DNA from: Cytophagales bacterium
GTDB lineage: Bacteria > Bacteroidota > Bacteroidia > Cytophagales > Cyclobacteriaceae
Length of the DNA: 57,066 nucleotides
Assembly (NCBI GenBank): GCA_016124425.1
Contig: WGNT01000002.1
Coordinates: forward strand, 1-57,066
Reading direction: 5' to 3'
Under the pieces are notes generated by a model. That model was not told where the DNA came from. It was given only the letters and a program-made list of their open reading frames with translations, and ran no database searches. The position numbers were made by a program, and so were the translations under genes. Shown here in pieces: positions 1 to 8,954 of the stretch; within the stretch, counting starts at the first letter, position 1, and each line of letters begins with the position of its first letter.

Positions 1-232
1 CTACCCGGAGGTTGATCCACTCTTCGCGCTCACCGGTAGGCCCTACCCTATAGCTGTCCGTAGCCGCCGTCCCTCCGTGTCCGGGATCCAGACAGATGAT
101 TTTCCCCGCTAGCACCCTATCCTGCTGACCAAAACTTACCGTATTATTGAGCAATACGACCACTACCAGCAACAAGAATAGTTTATTTTCAATTATAGCA
201 CCCATACCTAACATACCTGATTTCGTAGCCAT
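1..232 (-). CDS. N-acetylmuramoyl-L-alanine amidase, N-terminal part (truncated by window edge)
   Basis: Only the first ~77 codons are inside the window; the rest lies before base 1. The reading frame gives a hydrophobic export signal (KLFLLLVVVVLLNN, then SFGQ) followed by KIICLDPGHGG and, about 15 residues later, GEREEWINLRV. The LDPGHGG motif with a following glutamate and WxNL context is the zinc-binding start of the Amidase_3 fold, in which the His of GHGG and the Glu are metal ligands. The enzyme would cleave the amide bond between muramic acid and the stem peptide in the periplasm. Three in-frame ATG codons (232, 214, 205) are possible starts; the one at 205 places the hydrophobic stretch closest to the N-terminus. 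The family assignment rests on a short stretch but the motif is distinctive. Confidence 0.75.
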   Translation of the reverse strand, partial: MATKSGMLGMGAIIENKLFLLLVVVVLLNNTVSFGQQDRVLAGKIICLDPGHGGTAATDSYRVGPTGEREEWINLRV

Positions 233-270
233 AAAGAAACAAAAAAATACGGTATTACGTACATAGGGAC

Positions 271-306
271 TAAAAGAAAAGAGGAAGGGTCAACCCCTTC
301 CTCTTT
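271..306 (-). terminator. Rho-independent terminator after the lipoprotein gene
   Basis: A perfect 12-base inverted repeat (278-289 with 295-306, arm AAAGAGGAAGGG) has a 5-base loop. On the minus strand it is followed by TTTTCTTTTA. It lies 11 bases past the stop of the lipoprotein gene and would end the susC-susD-lipoprotein transcript. The stem is also flanked by pyrimidines on the plus strand, so it may act in both directions. Confidence 0.8.
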
Positions 307-317
307 CATTATCTTAT

Positions 318-725
318 CTATTGTACGATTGTCAGGTTTGCCTGCCTTCCATTTGCGAGGTCGTTGGCAGTAACTACCTCCACCCGTAATGTGACCGTCG
401 TGGCACTGACTGTAGGGACTGTATAGGAAAAACTGTCCTGATACGAATCACGAAGGTTATGATTGCTTATCTGTTTTGTTGTCACCGTAGACCTTTCACC
501 ATTAACAATTTGGATAAGGCGTAATTCTGTAACCGGTTCATGTTCGGAATAGTACCTGAAATTTACCGAAACGGCAACCCCAGGGGCAGCACTCGTTTGC
601 GAAAGGGTAAGCACCGGAATGGTAGCCACCCTTCCTACCAAGTCGTATCCCTCGTCTGTTTCCGAGAAACAGCCCATGAGGCTTAACAGGAAGAGTATAC
701 CGAAAATATTAACATGTTTTTTCAT
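318..725 (-). CDS. Small exported lipoprotein downstream of susD
   Basis: A 135-residue protein counted from the ATG at 725 (MKKHVNIFG); an ATG four codons earlier (737) is also possible. Residues 1-18 form a lipoprotein signal ending in the lipobox LMGC, so the mature protein is anchored by an N-terminal lipidated Cys. The rest (about 110 residues) is rich in Thr, Ser and Val, with alternating hydrophobic stretches such as FSYTVPTVSATTVTLRVEV, which suggests a single beta-sandwich domain. It starts 25 bases after the susD stop and is followed by a terminator, so it is the third gene of the susC-susD operon. Proteins in this position often are surface glycan-binding lipoproteins, but no binding residues can be recognised and the function is unknown. 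Confidence 0.75.
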   Translation of the reverse strand: MKKHVNIFGILFLLSLMGCFSETDEGYDLVGRVATIPVLTLSQTSAAPGVAVSVNFRYYSEHEPVTELRLIQIVNGERSTVTTKQISNHNLRDSYQDSFSYTVPTVSATTVTLRVEVVTANDLANGRQANLTIVQ

Positions 726-749
726 CTTTTGCGTCATCTAGTGTGAGTA

Positions 750-2225
750 TTATAAATCCCAGAAAACTTTGGCCAGTCGGGAGGTTTCCGGCACATTCGC
801 AGAGTTGTTGTCCAACTCTGAGGGCGGGTACAAAAACCGGCGCGGGAAGGCGCCACCCGTTAGGTTGCCGGGTGCTGGCTCTAAGTTTGGAATACCGGAG
901 GTAGTCGCCGGCGCACGAGCGGGAATGCTTCTTCTCCAATCTGCCCAGGCTTCTGTCTGCAGAAACATGTCGATGTATTTTTCAGTAAAGAGCTTTTCCA
1001 CTCCGTTTACCTGTATCGTGGCTCCCGTCTCACTGGCAAATATGGCCTCATAGGCAGCATCAGAACCTCCGGTCACACGTTGTATGGAAGCTTTTACCGC
1101 TGCATTGAAGGCTGCGGCAGCTTGATCAAACTGACCCAAGCGTAAGTTTGCCTCTGCCTCTATGAACTTCACTTCCGCATACGTGATGATGTTGGTTGGT
1201 GCCTGTGGGGAATTCACGTAGGGGCCAAGGATCGATCTGTTCGTCACGTTGGTTCCCCCGTTTGGGGTGCCTACATAGTTGCCGTTGCTGTTTGTGCTTA
1301 CATAAAAAGGCAACCGGGGATCATCCACACCGGGCTGTACCCTATTCTCCAGAAAATCGATAAATTCTTGCGTAACAGAAATATTGTTCTGACCGAACGT
1401 ACCAAGTAGAAAGCCAAACCAAGGTCCTCCGGCATCTGGGGTATTTCCAAAAGAAACTTTCATTTCCTCCGCGTTATTCACGAATGTTCCGGCTTGAATT
1501 GCCTGAAGTGCTTGTTGCGCCGAACCCGTGGGATCTACTTTGCTTAGGTGGTTATGAAACCTTGCTTTAAAGGCATTGGCCGTTTTGATCCATCTTGTCC
1601 TCGAATTGGCCCTCCAGGCTGTTTCCGTCGCTGCCGGAAACACCAGGTCATTACGGCTTGGAGAAAATGTGCTTTGTCCGGAAAGATCAGCTATTCCCTC
1701 ATCAAGCATCCTAAATACTTCCTGATACAGTTCCGCACCTGAATCATAGGCAGGCTGCGGGTAGGTTGCAAGGTCCAATGCTTGTGAGAAGGGAACATCA
1801 CCCCATAAGTCCACTAGATACCCCAGTAGAATCGCCATCTGAATTTTTGCCACCCCGCGATAATGGGCCGATCCGCCCGGTCCATTGGAGAGGTCAATGA
1901 TCGTCTTGAGGTCCATCATCGCACCGGCATAGAAATGATTGTTCCATGTCGTCTGAAAATTGGCCGGCAGGTATTCGTAGGTAGAGATATTGAACTGTAC
2001 ATTAAGTGTTCCTGTCATGTATTGCACAAACGAACTTGCCGACTGGGATGCGAAATCGCCTATCGCCCATGTCATGTTCGCCTGCGTCGCAGGAAGCAAC
2101 ACATCGACGTTTACTTCCGATACGGCATTGGGATTCTCATTGGCCTCTTGAAGGTCACAAGAGCTAATCCAACACAACGCTATAAGTACAAGAGCTAATC
2201 TTGTTATATTTCCTTTAAATTTCAT
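750..2225 (-). CDS. SusD/RagB-like outer-membrane lipoprotein
   Basis: A surface lipoprotein that, in this family, forms the lid over a SusC-type channel and helps capture sugars or peptides. I chose the ATG at 2225 (MKFKGNITRLALVL); the longer frame opens with TTG at 2249. The signal ends in CWISSC, a lipobox. The sequence then shows the SusD-like pattern: many short helices (TPR-like), with motifs typical of the SusD_2-type branch such as SQALDLATYPQPAYDSGAELYQ cut here into WGDVPFSQAL and YAEVKFIEAEANLRLGQ near residues 350-370, and a C-terminal WADWRRSIP. It follows susC by 25 bases. No glycoside hydrolase, sigma factor or sensor is next to this pair, so the ligand cannot be inferred. Confidence 0.93.
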   Translation of the reverse strand: MKFKGNITRLALVLIALCWISSCDLQEANENPNAVSEVNVDVLLPATQANMTWAIGDFASQSASSFVQYMTGTLNVQFNISTYEYLPANFQTTWNNHFYAGAMMDLKTIIDLSNGPGGSAHYRGVAKIQMAILLGYLVDLWGDVPFSQALDLATYPQPAYDSGAELYQEVFRMLDEGIADLSGQSTFSPSRNDLVFPAATETAWRANSRTRWIKTANAFKARFHNHLSKVDPTGSAQQALQAIQAGTFVNNAEEMKVSFGNTPDAGGPWFGFLLGTFGQNNISVTQEFIDFLENRVQPGVDDPRLPFYVSTNSNGNYVGTPNGGTNVTNRSILGPYVNSPQAPTNIITYAEVKFIEAEANLRLGQFDQAAAAFNAAVKASIQRVTGGSDAAYEAIFASETGATIQVNGVEKLFTEKYIDMFLQTEAWADWRRSIPARAPATTSGIPNLEPAPGNLTGGAFPRRFLYPPSELDNNSANVPETSRLAKVFWDL

Positions 2226-2250
2226 GATTTTTGATTTTAGCGGATACAAC

Positions 2251-5200
2251 TTAGAAACCAGCAGTTAAACTTATGCCCGCGCTTCGTGTCGTAGGCGTAC
2301 CGAAGGCATCAACACCAAGGGAACTATTAGGTCCATAAAGGTTTGTTTCCGGATCTACACCAGTATATCCCGTAAAAAGCAGCAGGTTTCTGCCATAGGC
2401 GCTCAAGTTAAGGCTTTTCATTTTCAGTCGGTTAGCCAATGCATTAGGAAAGGCGTATGACAGCGTCACATCCCGCAGCCTCACCCAAGACCCGTCTTCA
2501 ATGAACCGTTCCGCAATATTTCTGTTGCCCGTATTCGCATTGTAATAGTTGGCATCATCAATTAAAACCTGGGTTGTATTCGGAGTTCCGTCTGCCATTA
2601 CACCACGAAACACGACAAGGCTTCCCCTGTCTGTAGTTGCCTCGGCAACACCTTGTGCACGCATCCAGTTTCCGGTCACGTTAGCCACATCTCCCCCTAC
2701 ACGTATATCCCAGAGGAAAGTAAGCAGAAAGTTTTTATAGCTAAGGTTGTTTCGTATTCCCATTAAAAAGTCGGGGGTAGGATCTCCAAGACGGATGTCG
2801 CCAGAAGGATTCTCATCCGAAGGTTGGGCAAGTAGTGGATAGCCATTGTTACCTATAACTACGTTGCCTTGGCCGTCCCGTTGGAATCCGGTACCATAAA
2901 AAACACCATACGGCTCTCCTTCTATAAGCGAAGGCCTAAGATTCCCAAAGCCGCCCAATGCAATCCTATCCACGGGAAGGTCAAGTACGATGTTTCTATT
3001 ACGGGAAAAGTTGAACAACATATCCCAGTTCAATTCCCTACCGGTCACAGGAGACGCATTGGCTACAACTTCCCATCCTTTGTTTTCGATCGTTCCTGCG
3101 TTGATAAACTGGGTGGCAAATCCAGTACTACCCGGTACAGACACCCCAATAATTTGGTCTATGTTCCGCTCCCGATAATAGGTAACGTCAAATCCAAGTC
3201 GGTTTTCAAAAAACCTGAATTCCCCTCCAAATTCCCATGTTTTGTTTCTCTCAGGACGTAGGCTACCGTTCCCTGCACTACTCGACAAGGCTACAGCGCC
3301 TACATTACTGGGAAGAGGAAACACCAATCCTCCACCCCATGCCCCTGAGACCGTGGCCCGACTGTAGTATGTGCGGTCCCTATAGGGATCGGTATCCCGT
3401 CCCGCTTCTGAATATGCAGCACGCAGTTTTCCAAAGGAGAAAAAGCCTTCGTCGAGATTGAATGCCTCTGTAAACACAAATCCCGAACCCACTGAGCCAT
3501 AAAAGAAGCTGTTGTTTGGCGGAAGCAATGTAGACGTCCATTCATTTCGGCCGTTTACCTCAAAAAACAGGTAGTTTTTGTAATCTAAGGAAGCCCGCGA
3601 GAATACGGCAGCCGTCTGCTTTCGGTTCAGGTTTTGAATCTGAACCAGGTTACTTTGAACGTTGGAAATATTGTACAATCCAGGAATGGCCAGATTTCTT
3701 CCATCAAAATACTGGCGCTCATTGTTTCTAGAAAAGTAGTTATTTCCTACCATCCAGTTGAGGTTGAAATCGCCCACTTCCTTTTTGGCAGTAATGACCA
3801 AATCCGAATTGAGTATCCTGTCGTTATACGTGTCCTGCAGAACCCTTCCTCCCGGTAACGCGTCCCCGCCGAAGCTGCCTACCGCCCACTGCTGATTTCG
3901 TTTATCCGAGGCAACATCCGTACCGAGACGGTACATGATATTTAGCCATGGAGCGACGTCATAGGTAGCTTGAATATAGCCTAACAACCGGTTTACTTCA
4001 TCTGTGTAAGGGTTGTTATTGACTGTCCAATAAGGATTGTCCGGAGAGTTGTTCCGGAATGAACGCTGTCTTCCGTTGGGGAGCAAAAAGCCAGCGGCAT
4101 TGTCAAAACTAGGTGGGGTGCGGATCGTACCTTGTACCACATCGGCAAAATTGTCTCCCCTTCCAAAACGGGCGCTTGTACTATGTGCGTAGAAAGCGGA
4201 ACCAGTGATTCGTAGCTTATCATTGACGGAGGTTTCCGCCGTTACCCTAAAGGTTCTTCTAGTATATTGGTTTTCCGGAATGATACCAGACTGGCTGTAA
4301 TCACCAGCGGATAAGAAAAACGAACTGTGTTTGTTCCCTGCGGAGATGCTAATGTTGTTGTCAAAAGTGACACCATCTTGATAGAAGGCGTCCTGATTGT
4401 TGACGGGTACCATGATTTCGCCGGCAATGGCAGAAGGATCGTTCATATCAACTAGATTTCCCCGCGGGTTATCCGGGGCATTTGGTGATCCGTCGAAGCG
4501 AAGGGTACTTAATGGGGGGCCAAAATGCCCAAAAGTACCACGCGTGTGGATGCCGCGATCTCCTTGTGCGTACATCATCTGCGCCGGAAAATTTCTCATG
4601 ATCCTGTCTACTGACAAGTTGGAGGAAAAATTTACGGATACATTTTGTGTTGCGGATCTCGACCCCTTCTTGGTGGTGATAATAACCGCACCACTACCTG
4701 CTTGCAATCCATATAGTGCGGTAGCGGCGGGTCCCTTAAGGACATTGATGGATTCTATGTCATTTGGGTTGATATCAATCGCCCGGTTTGGAACATCAAC
4801 ACTAGAAGACCTCGAAGCCGAGCGGAAACTGTTGTCAATGGGCACTCCATCTACCACAAATAAGGGTTGGTTTTCTCCCGAAATGGAAGACATGCCCCTA
4901 ATGACAATACTGGACGCCGCTCCAGCGGATCCACCCTGACGGGTCACTTGAACGCCCGCTACTTTCGCATTGAGGGCATCCACCAAGTTTGGCTCTCTGG
5001 AAAGAAACAGTTCCCTGCCCTTTACTTCCTGCGTTGCGGCAATTAGGGATTTCTTTTCCTGTTCGATACCGAAAGCAGTAACTACTACCTCAGACAACTG
5101 GGAGATGTCTGGGACTAGGGCCACGTTGACCGAGCTTCTATCCCTGACCTGAACGGATTGCCGTTTGAAGCCAATATAGCTGAATTCCAAAACGGTAGGT

Positions 5201-5412
5201 CCTGACGGGACCGTAATGGAAAAGTTTCCATCGAGGTCCGTTACCGTACCTGTGGTAGTGCCCTGGACCAATACGCTAACTCCCGGAAGCGGACTTCCGT
5301 CATCTTGGGAGGTTACCTTTCCAGTCACACTCATATCCTGCGCCCACAAGGTAGAAGCCGAACACAGGAAGAGCATACAGATTACCAAAAACTTGGTATA
5401 GCTTTTTTTCAT
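2251..5412 (-). CDS. SusC/RagA-type TonB-dependent outer-membrane transporter
   Basis: A 1053-residue TonB-dependent transporter. Residues 1-24 are a signal peptide ending in LWAQ. Residues about 28-110 form the carboxypeptidase-regulatory-like domain (VTGKVTSQDDGSPLPGVSV), followed by the SusC signature region VVVTAFGIEQEKKSL, the plug (VAGVQVTRQGG, IRGMSSISGENQPLFVVDGVPIDNS split over about residues 155-195, and LKGPAATALYGLQAGSGAV near 230), and a 22-strand barrel to the C-terminal aromatic residue (SLTAGF). It heads a susC-susD-lipoprotein operon. There is no TonB N-terminal extension of the FecA/ECF-sigma type. Substrate unknown because no degradative enzymes are linked. Confidence 0.95.
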   Translation of the reverse strand: MKKSYTKFLVICMLFLCSASTLWAQDMSVTGKVTSQDDGSPLPGVSVLVQGTTTGTVTDLDGNFSITVPSGPTVLEFSYIGFKRQSVQVRDRSSVNVALVPDISQLSEVVVTAFGIEQEKKSLIAATQEVKGRELFLSREPNLVDALNAKVAGVQVTRQGGSAGAASSIVIRGMSSISGENQPLFVVDGVPIDNSFRSASRSSSVDVPNRAIDINPNDIESINVLKGPAATALYGLQAGSGAVIITTKKGSRSATQNVSVNFSSNLSVDRIMRNFPAQMMYAQGDRGIHTRGTFGHFGPPLSTLRFDGSPNAPDNPRGNLVDMNDPSAIAGEIMVPVNNQDAFYQDGVTFDNNISISAGNKHSSFFLSAGDYSQSGIIPENQYTRRTFRVTAETSVNDKLRITGSAFYAHSTSARFGRGDNFADVVQGTIRTPPSFDNAAGFLLPNGRQRSFRNNSPDNPYWTVNNNPYTDEVNRLLGYIQATYDVAPWLNIMYRLGTDVASDKRNQQWAVGSFGGDALPGGRVLQDTYNDRILNSDLVITAKKEVGDFNLNWMVGNNYFSRNNERQYFDGRNLAIPGLYNISNVQSNLVQIQNLNRKQTAAVFSRASLDYKNYLFFEVNGRNEWTSTLLPPNNSFFYGSVGSGFVFTEAFNLDEGFFSFGKLRAAYSEAGRDTDPYRDRTYYSRATVSGAWGGGLVFPLPSNVGAVALSSSAGNGSLRPERNKTWEFGGEFRFFENRLGFDVTYYRERNIDQIIGVSVPGSTGFATQFINAGTIENKGWEVVANASPVTGRELNWDMLFNFSRNRNIVLDLPVDRIALGGFGNLRPSLIEGEPYGVFYGTGFQRDGQGNVVIGNNGYPLLAQPSDENPSGDIRLGDPTPDFLMGIRNNLSYKNFLLTFLWDIRVGGDVANVTGNWMRAQGVAEATTDRGSLVVFRGVMADGTPNTTQVLIDDANYYNANTGNRNIAERFIEDGSWVRLRDVTLSYAFPNALANRLKMKSLNLSAYGRNLLLFTGYTGVDPETNLYGPNSSLGVDAFGTPTTRSAGISLTAGF

Positions 5413-5747
5413 GCATTTTCTATTTAGGTTGAATTATAGGTTTTGATAGTTGAAAGGCTTTGAGAAAGCCTATTTCTATAACTAATGTTGTAAACTTAGT
5501 TCCAGCCCCTTAGGTTTCAAAGCGTTTTGAAATAAAAATTAAAATATTTGAAAATTTCCGCCTAAAAATCGATGTGACATTACAAAAAACAAAAAAGAGT
5601 CTTTATAACATAATATTATATTTAAAATTCCAATTATTATTATATATATAATCTTAAAGCGTTAGATAGGAATTCAAAAATAACTTTTTTTTTAAAATGA
5701 CGGAATAAATTTACGAAACCATACGTATTGAATCTGGCGTAGCGAAG
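5413..5747 (-). other. AT-rich leader and promoter region of the first susC gene
   Basis: These 335 bases hold no gene. Near the start codon is a perfect stem-loop, AGGCTTT-gag-AAAGCCT (5455-5471), which would lie in the susC mRNA leader about 45 bases before the start. Farther upstream the sequence is strongly AT-rich. One minus-strand match to the Bacteroidota -7 element TAnnTTTG (TATTTTTG, 5675-5682) is present, but no -33 TTG at the right spacing, so I do not call a promoter. Confidence 0.4.
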
Positions 5748-5781
5748 TAAAAAAAAGGCTGCCAAATTCAATTGACAGCCT
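5748..5781 (-). terminator. Rho-independent terminator of hppA
   Basis: AGGCTG (5756-5761) and CAGCCT (5776-5781) form a stem whose minus-strand transcript continues into a run of eight or nine U residues (A run at 5748-5756 on the plus strand). It lies 25 bases after the hppA stop codon. Confidence 0.85.
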
Positions 5782-5806
5782 GTTGATGAGTAAGTGTTAG
5801 TTAATC

Positions 5807-8029
5807 TTAGTTGACGTCTAAAATCTCAACGGCAGGTTTTTGATCCGGCACGACATGAACAATTTTTTCTGTAGCAGTCTGCACCGGCAGCTTTGAAATC
5901 CCGAGCGGACTTACGCCGGGGATAAACGGCGCTATCACTATAGAAACGATGGAGGTTAGTTTGATCAAAATATTCATGGAAGGTCCAGACGTATCTTTAA
6001 AGGGATCGCCAACAGTATCTCCGGTTACGGAAGCTTTATGAGGTTCGGATCCTTTGTAGTACATGACGCCATTTATTTCAACCCCTTTCTCAAAGGACTT
6101 TTTGGCGTTATCCCAGGCACCGCCGGCGTTGTTCTGGAAGATTCCCATCAACACCCCTGAAACGGTAACTCCGGCCAACATGCCGCCTAGCACTTCGTGT
6201 CCAAAGAGAAAGCCTACCACGATAGGCGACAGGAGGGCTATTGCGCCAGGCGCAACCATCTCCCGGATAGAGGCTTTGGTTGAAATTTCTACACATTTTT
6301 CATAATCCGGCTTGTTCTTGTATTCCATAATACCGGGAATCTCCCTAAACTGCCTGCGCACCTCGTTTACCATATCCATAGCTGCCCGCCCAACGGCGGC
6401 AATGGCTAAGGATGAAAAGATAAAGGGAATCATTGCGCCGACAAATAGTCCGGAAAGCACATCTGCTTTATAAATGTCAATCGAATTTATCCCAGCTATT
6501 CCTACATAGGCGGCAAATAGTGCCAAGGCCGTCAGTGCCGCTGACGCAATGGCAAAACCCTTGCCAGAAGCTGCGGTCGTATTTCCCACCGCATCGAGAA
6601 TATCTGTTCTTTCCCTGACTTCCTTAGGCAAGCCAGACATTTCGGCAATACCGCCGGCATTGTCAGCTATAGGTCCAAAAGCATCGATTGCCAATTGCAT
6701 GGCAGTAGTAGCCATCATTCCAGCAGCGGCTATGGCAACACCATAGAGGCCTGCGGCCAGGTAGGAGGTAAAAATACCCCCTGCAAGTACGAGTATGGGC
6801 AGCACGGTGGATTCCATACCTACAGCCAGTCCGCCTATGATATTCGTCGCGTGACCGGTAGATGATTGCTTGATGATGGAATTGACGGGCTTACGGCCCA
6901 TTGCGGTGTAGTATTCTGTAATAATACTCATTAAGGCACCCACTATCAGCCCAATAAATACGGCTCCAAATACACCCATTTTTGTAAAAACCACCGTTTG
7001 ATCCCGCATCATGACTAACTCGCCTGCAGGCAACATATAATCGATCAGGAAATAGGATGCGGCTACGGTGAGTATCATAGAAATCCAGTTGCCTTTGTTT
7101 AGTGCGTTCTGTACACTGCCATTATCATCGGCAATTTTAACGAAAAAAGTACCGACGATGGAAAATATCAGCCCCATGCCCGCAATAACCAAAGGGAGCA
7201 AGATAGGGGCAATACCGCCGAGGTTGTCATTTGAAATGATCTCTCTTCCAAGGACCATCGATGCCAAAATGGTCGCCACATAAGATCCAAACAAGTCAGC
7301 ACCCATACCTGCCACATCACCTACGTTGTCTCCTACGTTATCTGCAATCGTTGCCGGATTCCGCACATCATCCTCGGGAATACCCGCTTCTACCTTACCA
7401 ACCAAATCAGCTCCAACATCTGCTGCTTTCGTATAGATACCGCCACCCACGCGGGCAAAAAGAGCGATTGATTCCGCACCTAGCGAAAAGCCTGCCAGCA
7501 CCTCAAGTGCCGTAATCATTTCGGCGCCATTGACGTCTCCTCCCTTTGAGGTAACGAACATATAATAAAATACGATAAACAATGAACCCATTCCCAATAC
7601 GGCCAAACCGGCAACGCCCAATCCCATTACGGAACCTCCGGTAAAAGAAACGTTAAGCGCATCCTTCAGGCTTGTTTTGGCGGCTTGGGTAGTTCTTACA
7701 TTGGCTTTGGTGGCTATTTTCATACCGAGATATCCTGCAAATGCGGAAGATACGGCTCCGATTAAAAATGCAATAGCGATTACAGGACTGGAATGCTCCA
7801 CAAGTGTGCCGGACCAACCTAAAACAATGGCCGTTATTACCACAAAATAGATCATGACTTTCCATTCCGCTTTCAAAAATGACATAGCCCCTTTTGCGAT
7901 AAACCCAGCTAGCTCCACCATGTTCTCTTCTCCAGCAGGTTGCTTACTCACCCAGGCGGATTTTACAGCCATCACCAGAAGGCCTATAATCCCCAGAGCG
8001 GGGACCAAATAAAGAAATACTTGTTCCAT
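5807..8029 (-). CDS. hppA: Membrane-bound K+-dependent pyrophosphatase (ion pump)
   Basis: A 740-residue integral membrane pyrophosphatase with about 16 membrane segments, which couples hydrolysis of pyrophosphate to pumping of H+ and/or Na+ out of the cytoplasm. The catalytic loops are intact: [14 protein letters not shown] at residues 201-214, DNVGDNVGD at 230-238 (Mg2+ and pyrophosphate ligands), and [13 protein letters not shown] near 456-468. The segment [10 protein letters not shown] (482-491) has Ala and Gly at the two positions that distinguish K+-dependent enzymes; K+-independent enzymes have Lys and Thr there. Whether it pumps Na+, H+ or both cannot be read with certainty. It is a single-gene unit with its own promoter (8069-8098) and terminator (5748-5781). 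Confidence 0.97.
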   Translation of the reverse strand: MEQVFLYLVPALGIIGLLVMAVKSAWVSKQPAGEENMVELAGFIAKGAMSFLKAEWKVMIYFVVITAIVLGWSGTLVEHSSPVIAIAFLIGAVSSAFAGYLGMKIATKANVRTTQAAKTSLKDALNVSFTGGSVMGLGVAGLAVLGMGSLFIVFYYMFVTSKGGDVNGAEMITALEVLAGFSLGAESIALFARVGGGIYTKAADVGADLVGKVEAGIPEDDVRNPATIADNVGDNVGDVAGMGADLFGSYVATILASMVLGREIISNDNLGGIAPILLPLVIAGMGLIFSIVGTFFVKIADDNGSVQNALNKGNWISMILTVAASYFLIDYMLPAGELVMMRDQTVVFTKMGVFGAVFIGLIVGALMSIITEYYTAMGRKPVNSIIKQSSTGHATNIIGGLAVGMESTVLPILVLAGGIFTSYLAAGLYGVAIAAAGMMATTAMQLAIDAFGPIADNAGGIAEMSGLPKEVRERTDILDAVGNTTAASGKGFAIASAALTALALFAAYVGIAGINSIDIYKADVLSGLFVGAMIPFIFSSLAIAAVGRAAMDMVNEVRRQFREIPGIMEYKNKPDYEKCVEISTKASIREMVAPGAIALLSPIVVGFLFGHEVLGGMLAGVTVSGVLMGIFQNNAGGAWDNAKKSFEKGVEINGVMYYKGSEPHKASVTGDTVGDPFKDTSGPSMNILIKLTSIVSIVIAPFIPGVSPLGISKLPVQTATEKIVHVVPDQKPAVEILDVN

Positions 8030-8068
8030 ATTTACTGATTACTGATAGATTTAAAATTTAACATCCGA

Positions 8069-8098
8069 CAAATATATTATTATTCAATTTGTCTGCAA
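8069..8098 (-). promoter_or_regulatory. Bacteroidota-type promoter of hppA
   Basis: On the minus strand, TTG (8096-8098) is separated by 19 bases from TATATTTG (8069-8076), a full match to the Bacteroidota consensus -33 TTG and -7 TAnnTTTG. Transcription would begin about 30 bases before the hppA start codon. Confidence 0.6.
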
Positions 8099-8256
8099 TT
8101 AAAGAAATGATTTAAATGGGCTAAGCGTACCTAAAAGTGTTGTTGATGGGGGGAAAAGTAACCGATCCCCCGTCAAAAATCAAAAATAGCGGTTTTTAAT
8201 TTAAATTTTGCATACGGTTAGGGTATACAGGAACAGCTGGCCGAATAAAATAGACC

Positions 8257-8290
8257 AAAAAAAACCTGCCCGGAAAGGTACCAGACAGGT
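8257..8290 (-). terminator. Rho-independent terminator of the osmC-like gene
   Basis: ACCTG (8264-8268) and CAGGT (8286-8290), extended by partly paired bases, form a stem followed on the minus strand by eight T residues (A run 8257-8264). It is 22 bases past the osmC stop. Confidence 0.75.
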
Positions 8291-8311
8291 CTGATTTTGG
8301 TTCAGTTTCGA

Positions 8312-8752
8312 CTAGGACGAAAAAGAGATTGATAAGGTGATGGGAACTGCGTTTAGCGCTTTACTAACAGGGCAATTTTCCTTGGCTACATTGGCAAGCT
8401 TGGTAAACGTAGCTTCATCCATCCCGCTTACCTTGCCTTTAAGGTCCAATACGATCCCCGTAATCGCAAATCCTCCTTCTTCCTGTTTGTCGATGGAAAC
8501 GGTAGCCACGGTATGCAGCTCATCTGCTACCTTCCCTTCCCCGGCGATTTGAAAGCTTAGGGCCATATTGAAACAACCGGCATGGGCGGCAGCTATAAGC
8601 TCCTCAGGATTTGTACCTGCCTTGCCATCTTCGTTTTCGAATCGTGTTTTGGTAGAGTAGGGAGTTTCGTCAAAAAATCCACTAGGCGCCGAGAGGGTTC
8701 CTTTACCTTCCAATCCCGTGCCTTTCCAAATTGCTGTTGCTTTTCTTTTCAT
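8312..8752 (-). CDS. osmC: OsmC-type peroxiredoxin
   Basis: A 146-residue OsmC/Ohr-family protein, which reduces organic hydroperoxides with a reactive cysteine pair. Cys60 lies in AAAHAGCFNMAL and Cys127 in KENCPVSKAL, the two redox cysteines of the family, and the conserved Glu precedes the first (GTNPEELIA, 47-55). The N-terminus (KRKATAIWKGTGLEGKGTL) and the PYSTKTRFE segment are typical of the OsmC branch rather than Ohr. Full length, monocistronic, followed by a terminator. It is a cytoplasmic stress protein; nothing in the flanks shows how it is regulated. Confidence 0.93.
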   Translation of the reverse strand: MKRKATAIWKGTGLEGKGTLSAPSGFFDETPYSTKTRFENEDGKAGTNPEELIAAAHAGCFNMALSFQIAGEGKVADELHTVATVSIDKQEEGGFAITGIVLDLKGKVSGMDEATFTKLANVAKENCPVSKALNAVPITLSISFSS

Positions 8753-8954
8753 TTCTATGAGTAGTTTTTATCGTTTTACTAAGTCTAAAATTATAAATTA
8801 TACCTGAAAATAACTAAAATATAAATTAGAAATAAAGGAAAGACGGATTATGCCTCCGATTTGGGGGGTAGAAATTTACCTACCGGCAAACCCGATTGTT
8901 AAACTGGCGAAAAAGCCAATAGAGCGGCAACGCCTTAGCATCTTTGCCGTTTTC

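Noticed and set aside
709..939. 76-codon minus-strand ORF across the susD end
   Set aside because: It overlaps susD in another frame and has no protein-like pattern.
4397..4939. 180-codon plus-strand ORF within susC
   Set aside because: It is a shadow of the conserved SusC plug region.
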